64,000 bases of DNA. Source: Betaproteobacteria bacterium. Its GTDB lineage: Bacteria; Pseudomonadota; Gammaproteobacteria; Burkholderiales; Rhodocyclaceae. The translations under genes and the position numbers were made by a program. The notes below the pieces were generated by a model. The model made no database searches. It worked only from the letters and a program-made list of their open reading frames with translations, and had not been told where the DNA came from. This document shows, one piece after another, positions 18,852-27,703 of the stretch. The stretch is from contig JADJBM010000008.1 in NCBI GenBank assembly GCA_016703785.1, positions 186,001-250,000 on the forward strand. The letters are read 5' to 3'. Each line of letters starts with the position of its first letter. Position 1 is the stretch's first letter.

Positions 18852-20814
18852 TATAGCGTACCGTCCGGACATCGATGGCTTGCGGGCGTTGGCGGTGATC
18901 GCCGTGATCGGATTCCACGCCTTTCCTGAACTGGTTCACGGCGGGTTCACCGGGGTTGACGTTTTTTTCGTCATCTCCGGCTTTCTCATCAGCGGGATCA
19001 TTCTCGTCCGACTTGAGAACGACAACTTCAGCTTCATCGACTTTTATGCGCGGCGGGTCAGGCGAATCCTGCCTGCCCTGCTGCCGATTCTGATTGCCAG
19101 CCTACTTGTCGGCTGGTTTGCGCTCTTCGCGGACGAATACAGGCAGTTGGGCAGGCATGTCGCCGCCGGCGCCGGCTTCGTCTCCAATTTCATCCTGATG
19201 CAGGAATCCGGTTATTTCGACAATGCGGCGGAAACCAAGCCGCTGCTGCACCTGTGGTCGCTCAGCATTGAAGAGCAGTTCTATGTCGCCTGGCCTTTGT
19301 TGATCGCGCTCCTCTGGCTGCGGCGGAGTCTGTTGCCGGCATTCATTCTGCTGACCCTCCTGTTTTCCCTGGCAGTCAGCATTGCCATTACGGCCATAGA
19401 TGAGGTCGAAGCCTACTATTCGCCTCTGACGCGGTACTGGGAGCTCATGGCGGGCAGTCTGCTGGCTTGTCTGCTGCTGTTTGCGCCGCGCCATTTCAAG
19501 CACATGGACCAGGCCGGGAGTCGTCTGGGCAATGCGCTATCGCTCATCGGGATGGTCCTGATTGTCGTCGCCACGTTCTCATTTTCGAAGCAGAGTCCAT
19601 TTCCGGGTTGGCGCGCCCTTCTACCCGTCATGGGTACCGCAATGCTGATCGCCGCCGGACCCGGGGCCTGGATGAACAGCGTGGTGCTGTCACACCGATC
19701 GCTGGTTTGGCTGGGATTGATCAGCTACCCGCTCTACCTCTGGCACTGGCCTCTCCTGTCATTCCTGCGCATCATCGAAGGCCAGGCGCCGGCCATCGGC
19801 TTGCGCCTGGCCGCAATAGTGATCAGCCTCGTGTTGGCGTGGCTGACTTACATGTTCATTGAGTCCCCCATTCGGTCCGGTCGCCGGCGTGGGCTGACGG
19901 CTGCCTTTGTGGTTCTGATGATGATCGGGGTCGGTTACGCCGGATATCATATCCAACAGCAGGGCGGATTCCCGGCAAGGATTGCCGCACAGGCAAGGCA
20001 TATCCTGGCTGCCTCCGGCGAGTGGGGCTGGCCTGGCAAATCCCTGCAGCCGCTGAAACTGAACGGGGAAACCTACCAATTCCAGCCGTCCTCCACTCCG
20101 AAAACCGTACTGTACTGGGGCGATAGCTATATGCAGCATTACTATCCGCGCATCGATGCACTGCTGAGCAGAAATCCGGACAATTACAAGTCTGCGCTAT
20201 TCATGGCTTCCAGTTGCCCCCCCATCCCCGGCGTCAGCGGGGCTGCACCCTGCAGGGATCAGGCAAACAATGTGCTGGAGCACGCGCGTGCTTCAAGCGA
20301 GATTGACACCGTGGTCATCTCCGCAAGCCTGTATAAGATTTTCCTGAACGATGCCTCCATGTATGCCTTCAAGCAGGGCTCGGTCGATGAACCTCTGGGG
20401 CTGGGCCGGGATGGATCGGAACATGCCTACCGATCCTTGCAGGACATGTTTCTTGCCCTTCGCAAATCAGGTAAAAAGGTTTTCCTTGTCCTGCCTCATC
20501 CAAATGGCACTAGGCTCGACCCGAAAGGCATCGTCAGGCGAGACCTGACAAAGCTCGGCGCTTACACCATCGACGACTCCGGCGTAACAAGGGAATCCTT
20601 CGGGGCGCGGACCCGACCTATCAGGGAGCGCCTCGTCAGCATCGCCGGCGCCGCTGAAGTCACGGTCATCGATCCGGTGGCGTTCCTTTGCGATGCTATT
20701 GTCTGCCCTTCATTGACCGAGGACGGCGAACCCATGTACATGGATGCCTATCACTTGCGGCCAGGGTATGTGAGGGGGAATGCGGTCTTCTTGGATGTGA
20801 CGCTCGAACGTTGA
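18841..20814 (+). CDS. Acyltransferase 3 with C-terminal SGNH domain (OafA-like O-acetyltransferase)
   Basis: 657 residues. Residues 1-~380 are a ten-helix acyltransferase-3 domain with RPDIDGLRALAVIAVIGFHA, VDVFFVISGFLIS and RRVRRILPAL. The C-terminal part is SGNH-like: YWGDSYMQHYYPRIDAL carries the Ser nucleophile, and DAYHLRPGY the Asp-x-x-His pair. Such fusions acetylate cell-surface sugars. Codon use is clearly more A/T-rich than the neighbours on both sides, and the gene is bracketed by two copies of the same 63-bp segment, so it looks like a later insertion into the operon. Confidence 0.87.
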   Translation: MRSDIAYRPDIDGLRALAVIAVIGFHAFPELVHGGFTGVDVFFVISGFLISGIILVRLENDNFSFIDFYARRVRRILPALLPILIASLLVGWFALFADEYRQLGRHVAAGAGFVSNFILMQESGYFDNAAETKPLLHLWSLSIEEQFYVAWPLLIALLWLRRSLLPAFILLTLLFSLAVSIAITAIDEVEAYYSPLTRYWELMAGSLLACLLLFAPRHFKHMDQAGSRLGNALSLIGMVLIVVATFSFSKQSPFPGWRALLPVMGTAMLIAAGPGAWMNSVVLSHRSLVWLGLISYPLYLWHWPLLSFLRIIEGQAPAIGLRLAAIVISLVLAWLTYMFIESPIRSGRRRGLTAAFVVLMMIGVGYAGYHIQQQGGFPARIAAQARHILAASGEWGWPGKSLQPLKLNGETYQFQPSSTPKTVLYWGDSYMQHYYPRIDALLSRNPDNYKSALFMASSCPPIPGVSGAAPCRDQANNVLEHARASSEIDTVVISASLYKIFLNDASMYAFKQGSVDEPLGLGRDGSEHAYRSLQDMFLALRKSGKKVFLVLPHPNGTRLDPKGIVRRDLTKLGAYTIDDSGVTRESFGARTRPIRERLVSIAGAAEVTVIDPVAFLCDAIVCPSLTEDGEPMYMDAYHLRPGYVRGNAVFLDVTLER

Positions 20815-20828
20815 TGCCATGAAGCCAT

Positions 20829-20960
20829 ATGCCCCATGCGTTCCCTTCCGCGCCGAAGCTGGCCGGAAACGCTACCGAGATGCGCCTCCTTCGCGCAGAC
20901 CGCTATCTCGCCGACTGGCGGCAGCGCGTGCGCGACACGCTCGACAACGATGCGATCTGA
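20829..20960 (+). pseudogene. Remnant of a glycosyltransferase C-terminus
   Basis: In the frame ending at TGA 20958-20960 the translation runs AGNATEMRLLRADRYLADW and on to RDTLDNDAI, homologous to the last ~35 residues of the glycosyltransferase at 17181-18851. Upstream of 20862 the similarity stops. No complete second gene is present, so this is a leftover from a duplication or recombination event. Its tail still supplies the overlapping ATG of the next methyltransferase. Confidence 0.7.
20898..20960 (+). repeat. Direct repeat copy 2 (glycosyltransferase 3' end)
   Basis: Partner of 18789-18851 with six mismatches in 63 bases. It lies immediately downstream of the acyltransferase gene and overlaps the start of the methyltransferase. 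Confidence 0.85.
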
Positions 20961-21777
20961 ACGCTCCCTGACGCAACAGACCTGGTCGGCGCTGCGCGCG
21001 ACGCTGATCGGCTGCGGCCTCGCCGAGCCGCTTCTGCGCCGCGGCTTGCTCGGCCTGGAGGAAACGCGCCGACGCCTCGCCCTGCGCCACCTGCCGGCCG
21101 GCGGTCACGGCCTCGAGATCGGCGCCCTGCACTGCCCGCTGCCGCTGCCGTCGGGTGCGCGGGCGCGCTATGTCGACCGCCACGGCGCGCAGGAATTGCG
21201 GCAGCTGCGCGCCGACGCCGGCGCGTCCATCGTCGTGCCCGACCTGCTCGCCGACGGCTTCACGCTCGGCTGCATCGCCAACGCGAGCCAGGACTTCGTC
21301 GTCGCCAACCACGTGCTCGAACACGCCGTCGACGCACTCGGCACGCTGGAGCACTGGCTGCGCGTGCTGCGCCCGGGGGGCCTGCTCTTCGTCGCCGTTC
21401 CGATCGGCGAGCGCTGCTTCGATCGCGGCCGCGCGGTCACGCCGCCGCAGCATTTCCTCGACGACCGCCGCCTCACGGCGGCCGGCGACAGCGCCGCCAT
21501 GCGGGAACGCAACCGCACGCACGTCGAGGAGCACCTCGACATCGCCGCGCCAGCCTTGGCGCGCGAGCGGGGCGCCTCCTGGACGCCGCTGCGCGACGAG
21601 GCGCGCGAGCGCGAGATCGCGCGCCTGCTCGGCGCCGATGCAAGCCAGATCCACCACCACGTCTTCACGCCCGAATCCTTCGCTGCCCTGCTCGGGTTGC
21701 TGGGCCCGGCGGCGCGCATCGAGCGCGTCGCCTGCTCCAGCGTCGAGATCGTCGGCATCGCGAGAAAGGCCGCCTAG
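20950..21777 (+). CDS. Methyltransferase-domain protein of the glycan cluster
   Basis: 275 residues from ATG 20950, chosen because the longer open frame (from 20836) only reads the glycosyltransferase remnant out of frame. The SAM fold is divergent: GLEIGALHCPLPLPSGARAR replaces a classic GxGxG loop, followed by RYVDRH, then VVANHVLEHAVDALGTLEHW and VLRPGGLLFVAVP. Homologues of this type appear beside glycosyltransferases. The start codon overlaps the remnant stop exactly as the acyltransferase start overlaps the intact glycosyltransferase. Confidence 0.72.
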   Translation: MRSERSLTQQTWSALRATLIGCGLAEPLLRRGLLGLEETRRRLALRHLPAGGHGLEIGALHCPLPLPSGARARYVDRHGAQELRQLRADAGASIVVPDLLADGFTLGCIANASQDFVVANHVLEHAVDALGTLEHWLRVLRPGGLLFVAVPIGERCFDRGRAVTPPQHFLDDRRLTAAGDSAAMRERNRTHVEEHLDIAAPALARERGASWTPLRDEAREREIARLLGADASQIHHHVFTPESFAALLGLLGPAARIERVACSSVEIVGIARKAA

Positions 21778-21785
21778 GATGAAGC

Positions 21786-21860
21786 TACCCTCACGCTCGC
21801 TTCGCTCGCTGCCCCCCGCGGGGGCGTGTCAGTGGCTTCGGACGGCCGGGCGCCACTGAC
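21786..21860. repeat. GC-rich intergenic repeat with hairpin touching the next start codon
   Basis: The segment contains CGCTCGCTTCGCTCGCTGCC, a CCCCCGCGGGGG palindrome, and an inverted repeat GTCAGTGGC (21828-21836) / GCCACTGAC (21852-21860) whose right arm abuts ATG 21861. It looks like a dispersed GC-rich intergenic element of a kind common in betaproteobacteria (inference). It may limit translation of the next gene, because no separate ribosome site is visible. Confidence 0.4.
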
Positions 21861-23555
21861 ATGCCGCTCGATCTCTTCCGCGCATTGCGCCAGCGCCCGG
21901 CCGGGCAGCTTGCCACGAAGGCCTGGCGCCTGTGGCGCGAGGCAGGCTCGGCCGGCGTCGCCTGGCGCCTGCGCCTGCTGCGCGCGCAGACTCAGGGCTA
22001 CGCGCGCTGGCTGCAGGCCGAGGCGGGCCGCGCCGCAGCCGACTGCACCGAACTCGATGCGGCGATCGCCGCGCTGCCGGCGCCGCCGCTGATCTCCGTC
22101 GTGATGCCGGTCTGCGACGCGCCCGAGCCGTGGCTGCGCCGCGCCATCGACTCGGTACGCGAACAGCACTACCCGCACTGGCAGCTGTGCATCGCCGACG
22201 ATGCCTCGGCCGCGCCGCACGTGCGGCCGTTGCTGGAGGCCGCCGCGGCCGCCGAGCCGCGCATTCGCCTGACGTTCCGCGAGACGCGCGGCCACATCTG
22301 CGCCGCCACCCGCAGCGCGCTGGCGCTGGCCGACGGCGAGTTCGTCGCCTTCCTCGACCACGACGACGAACTGGCGCCGCTGGCGCTGGCCCGCGTCGCC
22401 GCCGAGATCGCCCGTTACCCCGAGGCCGACCTGCTCTACGGCGACGAGGACCTCATCGGCACCGACGGCCGCCGCCGCGACCCCTACTTCAAGCCCGGCT
22501 GGAACCCGGACCTGCTGCGCGCGCAGAACTACGTCTGCCACCTTGCCGTGTATCGCGCCGCCCTGCTCGCCGGACTCGATGCCTTCCGCCCCGAGGTGCA
22601 GGGCAGCCAGGACTGGGATCTCGCCCTGCGCGCCGCAGAGCGGGCGCGCCGCATCCGCCACATTCCGCACGTCCTCTACCACTGGCGCAGCTTGCCGGGC
22701 TCGACGGCGCATTCCGACATTGCCAAGGACTACGCCCTTGAGGCCGGCCGCCGCGCCGTGCAGGACCATCTCGATCGCTGCCGCGAGGCGGCGACGGTGG
22801 AGCAGCTGCCTTTCGGCCACCTGAGGGTGCGCCATGCCCTGCCCGCGCCGGCGCCCCGCGTGACGCTGGTCGTCGCCGCGCCGGCGGCCCGGCTCGAGGC
22901 CTTCCTGAAGGATGCCGGCTGCGAGAACGCGGAGGTGCGCGTCGCCGGCCACGACGAGGCGCTGCCGCTACGGCTCAACCGCGCTGCTGCCGGCGCCCAG
23001 GGAGACATCCTCTGTTTCGTCGACGGCCGCGCGCGCCCGACGGAGGCCGGCTGGCTGGCCATCCTCGCCGCCGAGGCGGCGCGACCGGGCATCGGCGCCG
23101 TCGGCGCGCGCCTGCTCGATGCGGCGGGACGCGTGCGCCATGCCGGCTACCTCCTGGACGCTCAGGCGGTCGCCCTGCAGCCCTATCTCGGCGCTCCGGC
23201 CGCCTTCGCCGGCGTGCGCAACCGCGCCCTGCTGCAACAGAACGTCACGGCGGTCTCCGCCGCCTGCCTGGCCGTGCGGCGCGAGGCCTTCGAGCAGGCG
23301 GGCGGCTTCGATGCGGACTGCGGCGCCTTCTTCGACGTGGACCTTTGCCTGCGCCTGGACGCGGCCGGACTGTACAACCTGTGGACGCCGCACGCCACAC
23401 TGCTGCTCGACGCCCCACCCGCGGCGACTCCGGACACGGCGGACCTCCGCTTCATGCAGGCGCGCTGGGGCGGACGGCTCGCGCAGGATCCGGCCGGCAA
23501 TCCGAACCTCGAACTCGTGCGCGGCCTGCCCGTGCCACGCATAATGGAAGCATGA
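21861..23555 (+). CDS. Large family 2 glycosyltransferase with two GT-A-like halves
   Basis: 564 residues. The first GT-A domain (about 75-300) starts PPLISVVMPVCDAPEPWLRR and has the DxD-type FLDHDDELAP; the segment YFKPGWNPDLLRAQNYV is typical of the rhamnan/O-antigen GT2 subgroup. The second half (about 330-560) is weaker but repeats the fold, with ILCFVDGRARPTEAGWLA and AACLAVRREAFEQAGGFDA. The N-terminal ~70 residues are Arg/Leu/Ala-rich. It overlaps the next gene by four bases (ATGA). Confidence 0.8.
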   Translation: MPLDLFRALRQRPAGQLATKAWRLWREAGSAGVAWRLRLLRAQTQGYARWLQAEAGRAAADCTELDAAIAALPAPPLISVVMPVCDAPEPWLRRAIDSVREQHYPHWQLCIADDASAAPHVRPLLEAAAAAEPRIRLTFRETRGHICAATRSALALADGEFVAFLDHDDELAPLALARVAAEIARYPEADLLYGDEDLIGTDGRRRDPYFKPGWNPDLLRAQNYVCHLAVYRAALLAGLDAFRPEVQGSQDWDLALRAAERARRIRHIPHVLYHWRSLPGSTAHSDIAKDYALEAGRRAVQDHLDRCREAATVEQLPFGHLRVRHALPAPAPRVTLVVAAPAARLEAFLKDAGCENAEVRVAGHDEALPLRLNRAAAGAQGDILCFVDGRARPTEAGWLAILAAEAARPGIGAVGARLLDAAGRVRHAGYLLDAQAVALQPYLGAPAAFAGVRNRALLQQNVTAVSAACLAVRREAFEQAGGFDADCGAFFDVDLCLRLDAAGLYNLWTPHATLLLDAPPAATPDTADLRFMQARWGGRLAQDPAGNPNLELVRGLPVPRIMEA

Positions 23556-24514
23556 CACCGCGCTTCTCCATCGCCCTCGCCGCCTGCAACGGCGCGCGCC
23601 ATCTGCCCGAACTGCTCGACAGCCTCATCGCCCAGCGGCTGCCGCCCTTCGAGCTGGTCGCCGCCGACGACGCCTCGGGCGACGGCACGGTGCCACTCCT
23701 CGAAGCCTTCGCCGCGCGCGCGCCCTTCCCGGTGCGCCTCCTGCGCAACCCGAAGCGGCTCGGCGTCGAGGAAAACTTCAGCCTCGCGCTCACCGCCTGC
23801 AGCGGCGACTGCATCGCCCTGGCCGACCAGGACGACACCTGGCGCGCGGACAAGCTGGAGAGGCTGGCGCAGGCATTGTCGGCGCCAGAGACGCTGGCGG
23901 CCTTCTCGGACGCCGAGGTCGTCGATGACAACCTGGCACCGCTCGGCTACACGATGTGGCAGCGGGTGCGCTTCACGCCGCGCGAGCAGGCGCGCCTCGC
24001 GCAAGGTGAAGGCTTCGCCGTGCTGCTCAAGCACCGCGTCGTCACCGGCGCCACGCTGGCGGTGAAAGTCAGCCTCCGCGATACGGCGCTGCCGATCCCC
24101 GCCGGCTGGCCGCACGACGCCTGGCTGGCCCTGATGGCCGCCGCGCAGGGCGGGCTCGCCTCCGTGTCTGCGCCGCTGATCGCCTACCGCCAGCACAGCG
24201 GTAACGTCGTCGGTGGCTTGCGCAAGTCACTCGCGCAGGAGGCACACGCCGCACTCGGCCTCGACCGTGGCGACTGGTACCGCGGAGAACTCGGTCTCTG
24301 GCGCACCCTTGCTGCGCGGCTAGAAGCGTCGACCGTGCCTGCCGCGTCGCGCACTGCACTGAAGGAAAAGATCGCCCACCTGGAAGCCCGCGCGAACCTT
24401 CCCGCCGCGCGCTGGCGCCGACTACCCGGCGTGCTGCGCGAAGCGGCGGCCGGCCGCTACGCCCGCTACGCCCGCAACTGGGGCAGCATCGCGCTCGACC
24501 TGCTGGTGAAATAG
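23552..24514 (+). CDS. Family 2 glycosyltransferase (rhamnosyltransferase-like)
   Basis: 320 residues. GT-A features are FSIALAACNGARHLPELLDS, ELVAADDASGDGT and the metal-binding LADQDDTWRADKL, with a C-terminal RQHSGNVVGG typical of rhamnosyltransferase-type GT2 proteins. The last ~80 residues are basic and helical. It is translationally coupled to the preceding GT2 gene. Confidence 0.82.
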   Translation: MTPRFSIALAACNGARHLPELLDSLIAQRLPPFELVAADDASGDGTVPLLEAFAARAPFPVRLLRNPKRLGVEENFSLALTACSGDCIALADQDDTWRADKLERLAQALSAPETLAAFSDAEVVDDNLAPLGYTMWQRVRFTPREQARLAQGEGFAVLLKHRVVTGATLAVKVSLRDTALPIPAGWPHDAWLALMAAAQGGLASVSAPLIAYRQHSGNVVGGLRKSLAQEAHAALGLDRGDWYRGELGLWRTLAARLEASTVPAASRTALKEKIAHLEARANLPAARWRRLPGVLREAAAGRYARYARNWGSIALDLLVK

Positions 24515-24515
24515 C

Positions 24516-25565
24516 GTGACGAAGCAGATCGCCAACCTCCAGTCCCTGCGCGGCATGGCGGCGATGCTGGTGGTGCTGTTCCACCTCGCTACGATCGAAG
24601 GCAATTACGGCCACGGATACCGCCTGCTGTCCGACATCTGGACGATCGGCATGTCGGGCGTGGACCTGTTCTTCGTCATCTCCGGCTTCGTCATGGTGAC
24701 GGTCACGCGCGGCAGGTTCCAGAGCGCCGGCGCAGGGCGGCGCTTCCTCGCCCATCGCATCACGCGCATCTACCCCCTTTACTGGTTCTTCAGCCTGCTC
24801 GTGCTGGTCGTGTTCCTCGCACGACCGGGCATGGTCAAGCGCAGCCTGCAAGGCGGCGAGGTCGATCTGCTCGGCTCCTTCCTGCTGCTGCCGCAGGACG
24901 GCCTGCCTCTGCTGATGGTGGGCTGGACGCTGATCCACGAAATGTATTTCTACCTCGTGTTCGCCCTGCTGTTGCTGTTTCCTGAGCGGCGCCTGGCCCG
25001 GCTCCTCGGCCTGTGGGCCGGCGCCGTCGTCTGCGCCGCCCTATTGCTGCCCGCCTCGGCGGGCGCGACGCTGCGACTGGTGACGCACCCGCTGACGCTG
25101 GAGTTCATCGCCGGCTGCCTGGCGGCGCTGCTCATCCACCGCGGCATCGCGCGATTCGGGTGGCCCTGTCTCGGCACGGGCGTCATGGCCTGGCTGGCCG
25201 GCTACGCCCTGCATGTTCACCTCGGCCTCGGCCACGAACCCTCGCACTGGATGCGCGTCCTGCTGTTCGGCTTGCCGGCGGCGCTGGTGGTGTACGGCCT
25301 GGTCGCGCTCGAGACCGCAAGGAAGACAATCTTACCGGTGTGGGCCGCGCGCCTCGGCGATGCCTCGTATTCGCTCTATCTCTCCCATGTCCTGGTCATG
25401 GGCGCGCTGGCGCGCATCGGTGCCGGCTTCGCATCGGCCGGCGACCCCATGCTGCGTCCGGCGCTGCTGCTGCTCCTGCTCGCCGCCGCAGTGGCGTTCG
25501 CCCTCGCCTGCCATCGCTTCATCGAAATGCCGTTGATCCGCGCAGCACGCAGCGTGCTGCGCTGA
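24516..25565 (+). CDS. Acyltransferase 3 family membrane protein
   Basis: 349 residues with about ten membrane helices. Conserved landmarks are LQSLRGMAAMLVVLFHLATI, GVDLFFVISGFVMV and HRITRIYPLYWFF. There is no SGNH extension, unlike the protein at 18841. It probably acylates a sugar of the same glycan. It starts with GTG one base after the preceding stop. This is the last plus-strand gene of the block and converges with the minus-strand genes. Confidence 0.85.
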   Translation: MTKQIANLQSLRGMAAMLVVLFHLATIEGNYGHGYRLLSDIWTIGMSGVDLFFVISGFVMVTVTRGRFQSAGAGRRFLAHRITRIYPLYWFFSLLVLVVFLARPGMVKRSLQGGEVDLLGSFLLLPQDGLPLLMVGWTLIHEMYFYLVFALLLLFPERRLARLLGLWAGAVVCAALLLPASAGATLRLVTHPLTLEFIAGCLAALLIHRGIARFGWPCLGTGVMAWLAGYALHVHLGLGHEPSHWMRVLLFGLPAALVVYGLVALETARKTILPVWAARLGDASYSLYLSHVLVMGALARIGAGFASAGDPMLRPALLLLLLAAAVAFALACHRFIEMPLIRAARSVLR

Positions 25566-25587
25566 AGCCGGTTCGATCCGACCCGCC

Positions 25588-26595
25588 TCAACCGAGCCTG
25601 GGCAGGCCGTGGCGCAGCAGCAGGGATAGTTTGTGCGGCAGGAAGCGGAACGCGGAGAGGAAGGCGCCGAGGCCGCCGCGCCGCGCCGCCTGCACCGCGC
25701 GGCGCAGTTCGCGCAACCGCGCACGCTCGCGCCAGCAGGCGACCAGCGCCGGCAGGTAGATTTCGCCCAGCGGCCGCCATTCCCGTTTCAGCAGCGACAG
25801 CGCGGCGCCCTCCAGCAGCAGCAGCAAGGCATGCAACGGCAGCAGCGGCGCCAGCAGCACGAGCGGATAGCAGGCGATCATGACGAAGGTCTTGTTGCGC
25901 TCCGACAGCGCGCGCCGGCGGTAGGTCGACGCCAGGCGGCCGTCCACCGCCTTGCCGCCGCCGAAGCTCTGGCCGACGCGATGGCGATAGCCGGAGAGGC
26001 CCGGTGCCCGCACGGGATAACCGGCCAGCCGTGCGCGGCAGCACAAGTAGAGATCCTCGGCGACCGAGCCGAACCACTCCGGAAAGCCGCCCAGTTCCTG
26101 CCACAACGCCTTGGGAATCCACAGGCAGGCGCCATGCACCGTGCCGACTTCGCCGCGTGCCGGATCGCGGTTCGGCACCGGGTTGAGGAACGGGTCGAGG
26201 CGGCTGCCGATATCGAGCAGTTCGCCCGTGGCGGCGGCGTATTGCGGCAGGGTGAGGATGGCCGGTCGCCCGGCGCGTTCCGCCTCCGCCAGCAGCGTCT
26301 GCAGCGCATCCGGCAGCAGCGTCGCGTCGTTGTTGAGCAGTAGCAGGTAGTCTCCCCGCGCCGCCTCGGCCATGCGGTTGTTGGCGGCGCAGAAGCCGAC
26401 GTTCTCGGCGCTCGCGATCAGCTTCACGTCGGGATGCCGCTCGCGGATGTGCGCGGCGGAGCCGTCCGGCGAGGCGTCGTCGTGCACGACGATCTCGACC
26501 TCGATGCCGCCGGCCTGCGCCCGCACCGATTCGATGCAAGCGTCGATCAGCTCGATGCCGCGGTAGTGGGCGATGCAGACGGAGACCCGCGCCAT
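25588..26595 (-). CDS. Family 2 glycosyltransferase
   Basis: 335 residues. The GT-A core has VSVCIAHYRGIELIDACIES, IVVHDDASPDGS and LLLLNNDATLLPDAL (DxD equivalent NND), with GACLWIPKALWQELGGFPEW and the conserved AEDLYLCCRA. C-terminal hydrophobic helices (MIACYPLVLLAPLLPLHALL) suggest membrane attachment. It resembles rhamnosyltransferase-type enzymes. Last gene of the minus-strand glycan operon. Confidence 0.82.
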   Translation of the reverse strand: MARVSVCIAHYRGIELIDACIESVRAQAGGIEVEIVVHDDASPDGSAAHIRERHPDVKLIASAENVGFCAANNRMAEAARGDYLLLLNNDATLLPDALQTLLAEAERAGRPAILTLPQYAAATGELLDIGSRLDPFLNPVPNRDPARGEVGTVHGACLWIPKALWQELGGFPEWFGSVAEDLYLCCRARLAGYPVRAPGLSGYRHRVGQSFGGGKAVDGRLASTYRRRALSERNKTFVMIACYPLVLLAPLLPLHALLLLLEGAALSLLKREWRPLGEIYLPALVACWRERARLRELRRAVQAARRGGLGAFLSAFRFLPHKLSLLLRHGLPRLG

Positions 26596-26596
26596 A

Positions 26597-27703
26597 TTAT
26601 TGCCGCGTCCCGCCCTGATCCGGCGCCAGGAACCCCTTGCGCTTCATGAGGTCCGCCAGCGCGGCCGTGTAGCGGCCGCGGTCGCGCACGTCGAGGTGCG
26701 ATCCGTCGGGGCATGCATATCCACGCAGTTCCGGCTCATGGTCGGAGTGTATGCCAGGCAGGCCGGTCTCGGCGACGAAGCGTTCCCAGAACCGCTCGCG
26801 CGGATAGCGCCGCCGCTCGATCTCGCGCACCATGCCGCTCGAGGGCATGGCGACGAAGATCACCTGCCCGCCGCGGGCACGGATCTGCTCCGCCATGCGT
26901 CCCACCTCGCGCGAGGCCGCCAGGAAGTCGGCATTGTCCTCCGCCTTCAGGGCGGCGATGCGCTGCGCCAGCAGTGCTTCGATGCTCGGCCCCTTCACGT
27001 CGATCTCCTCGCCCAGCGTGCGCGCCACCCGGCGGTAATAGAAGTCCGGCATATCCACCCGCGCGTAGTCGGCCAGGCGCGAGCGGTCCGGCCGCGTGAC
27101 CAGGTATTGCCGCGCCTCGGCGGCGGGCAGGATGCGCCAGCGCAGCGAAGACCACGGGTTGGCACCGTCGGCATAGGCGTTCAGGCGCTCGTGCAGCCAT
27201 TCTGTCAGGCGTGTCTCGCTGCGCTCGGCCGGTCGCTTCCAGAGGCGCAGCCTGCCGGAGGATTTTTCATGGCGGCGCTGCATGTCCTCCGCCACGCCGC
27301 CGCGCGCGCCGACGGTGTGGTCGTAGTACTCGACCAGCACCGTGCCGCGGATTTTCGGATCGTTGGCCAGCCCCGCGAGAATCGGTTCGCCGCCGCTGCC
27401 GTCGAGCGCCAGTTGCACCGGCTCGAGGCCGGTTTCCCGCCGCAGCACGTCGAGGTCGAGGCCGAGCTGGAAACGCGAGGCGCCCACCAGGATCAGGGCG
27501 CGCTCGCCGAGCCGTGAGGCTCGAGCCCTTGCCGCCTGCCAGCGTTCCTGCGAATCGCGCGCGGTAGGCTGGTAACCGAGCGCATCGAGCCGCATCTCCA
27601 TGCCGATTGCCGCCGCGAAAAACAGCAGGACGGCCGCCGCCAGCAGGCCCGGCCAGGGCACCTGCGGCAGCACCCGCTCAGAACTGGAAGTAGATGAAGG
27701 CAC
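26597..27703 (-). CDS. MBOAT-associated membrane protein, SGNH/AlgX-like
   Basis: 368 residues. One N-terminal membrane helix (LLAAAVLLFFAAAIGM) is followed by a periplasmic domain beginning with ILVGASRFQLGLDLD, a GxSR-type start seen in SGNH/DUF1574-like partners of MBOAT acyltransferases. A late HSDHEPELRGYACPDGSHLD segment could supply the Asp-His pair (inference). GTG 27703 overlaps the MBOAT gene by 26 bases; GTG 27673, just after the MBOAT stop, is an equally possible start. Confidence 0.6.
   Translation of the reverse strand: MPSSTSSSERVLPQVPWPGLLAAAVLLFFAAAIGMEMRLDALGYQPTARDSQERWQAARARASRLGERALILVGASRFQLGLDLDVLRRETGLEPVQLALDGSGGEPILAGLANDPKIRGTVLVEYYDHTVGARGGVAEDMQRRHEKSSGRLRLWKRPAERSETRLTEWLHERLNAYADGANPWSSLRWRILPAAEARQYLVTRPDRSRLADYARVDMPDFYYRRVARTLGEEIDVKGPSIEALLAQRIAALKAEDNADFLAASREVGRMAEQIRARGGQVIFVAMPSSGMVREIERRRYPRERFWERFVAETGLPGIHSDHEPELRGYACPDGSHLDVRDRGRYTAALADLMKRKGFLAPDQGGTRQ

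Noticed and set aside
20836..20949. N-terminal extension of the methyltransferase frame to 20836
   Set aside because: Those residues are Arg/Ser/Thr-rich and simply read the glycosyltransferase remnant out of frame; ATG 20950 mirrors the overlap seen at 18841.
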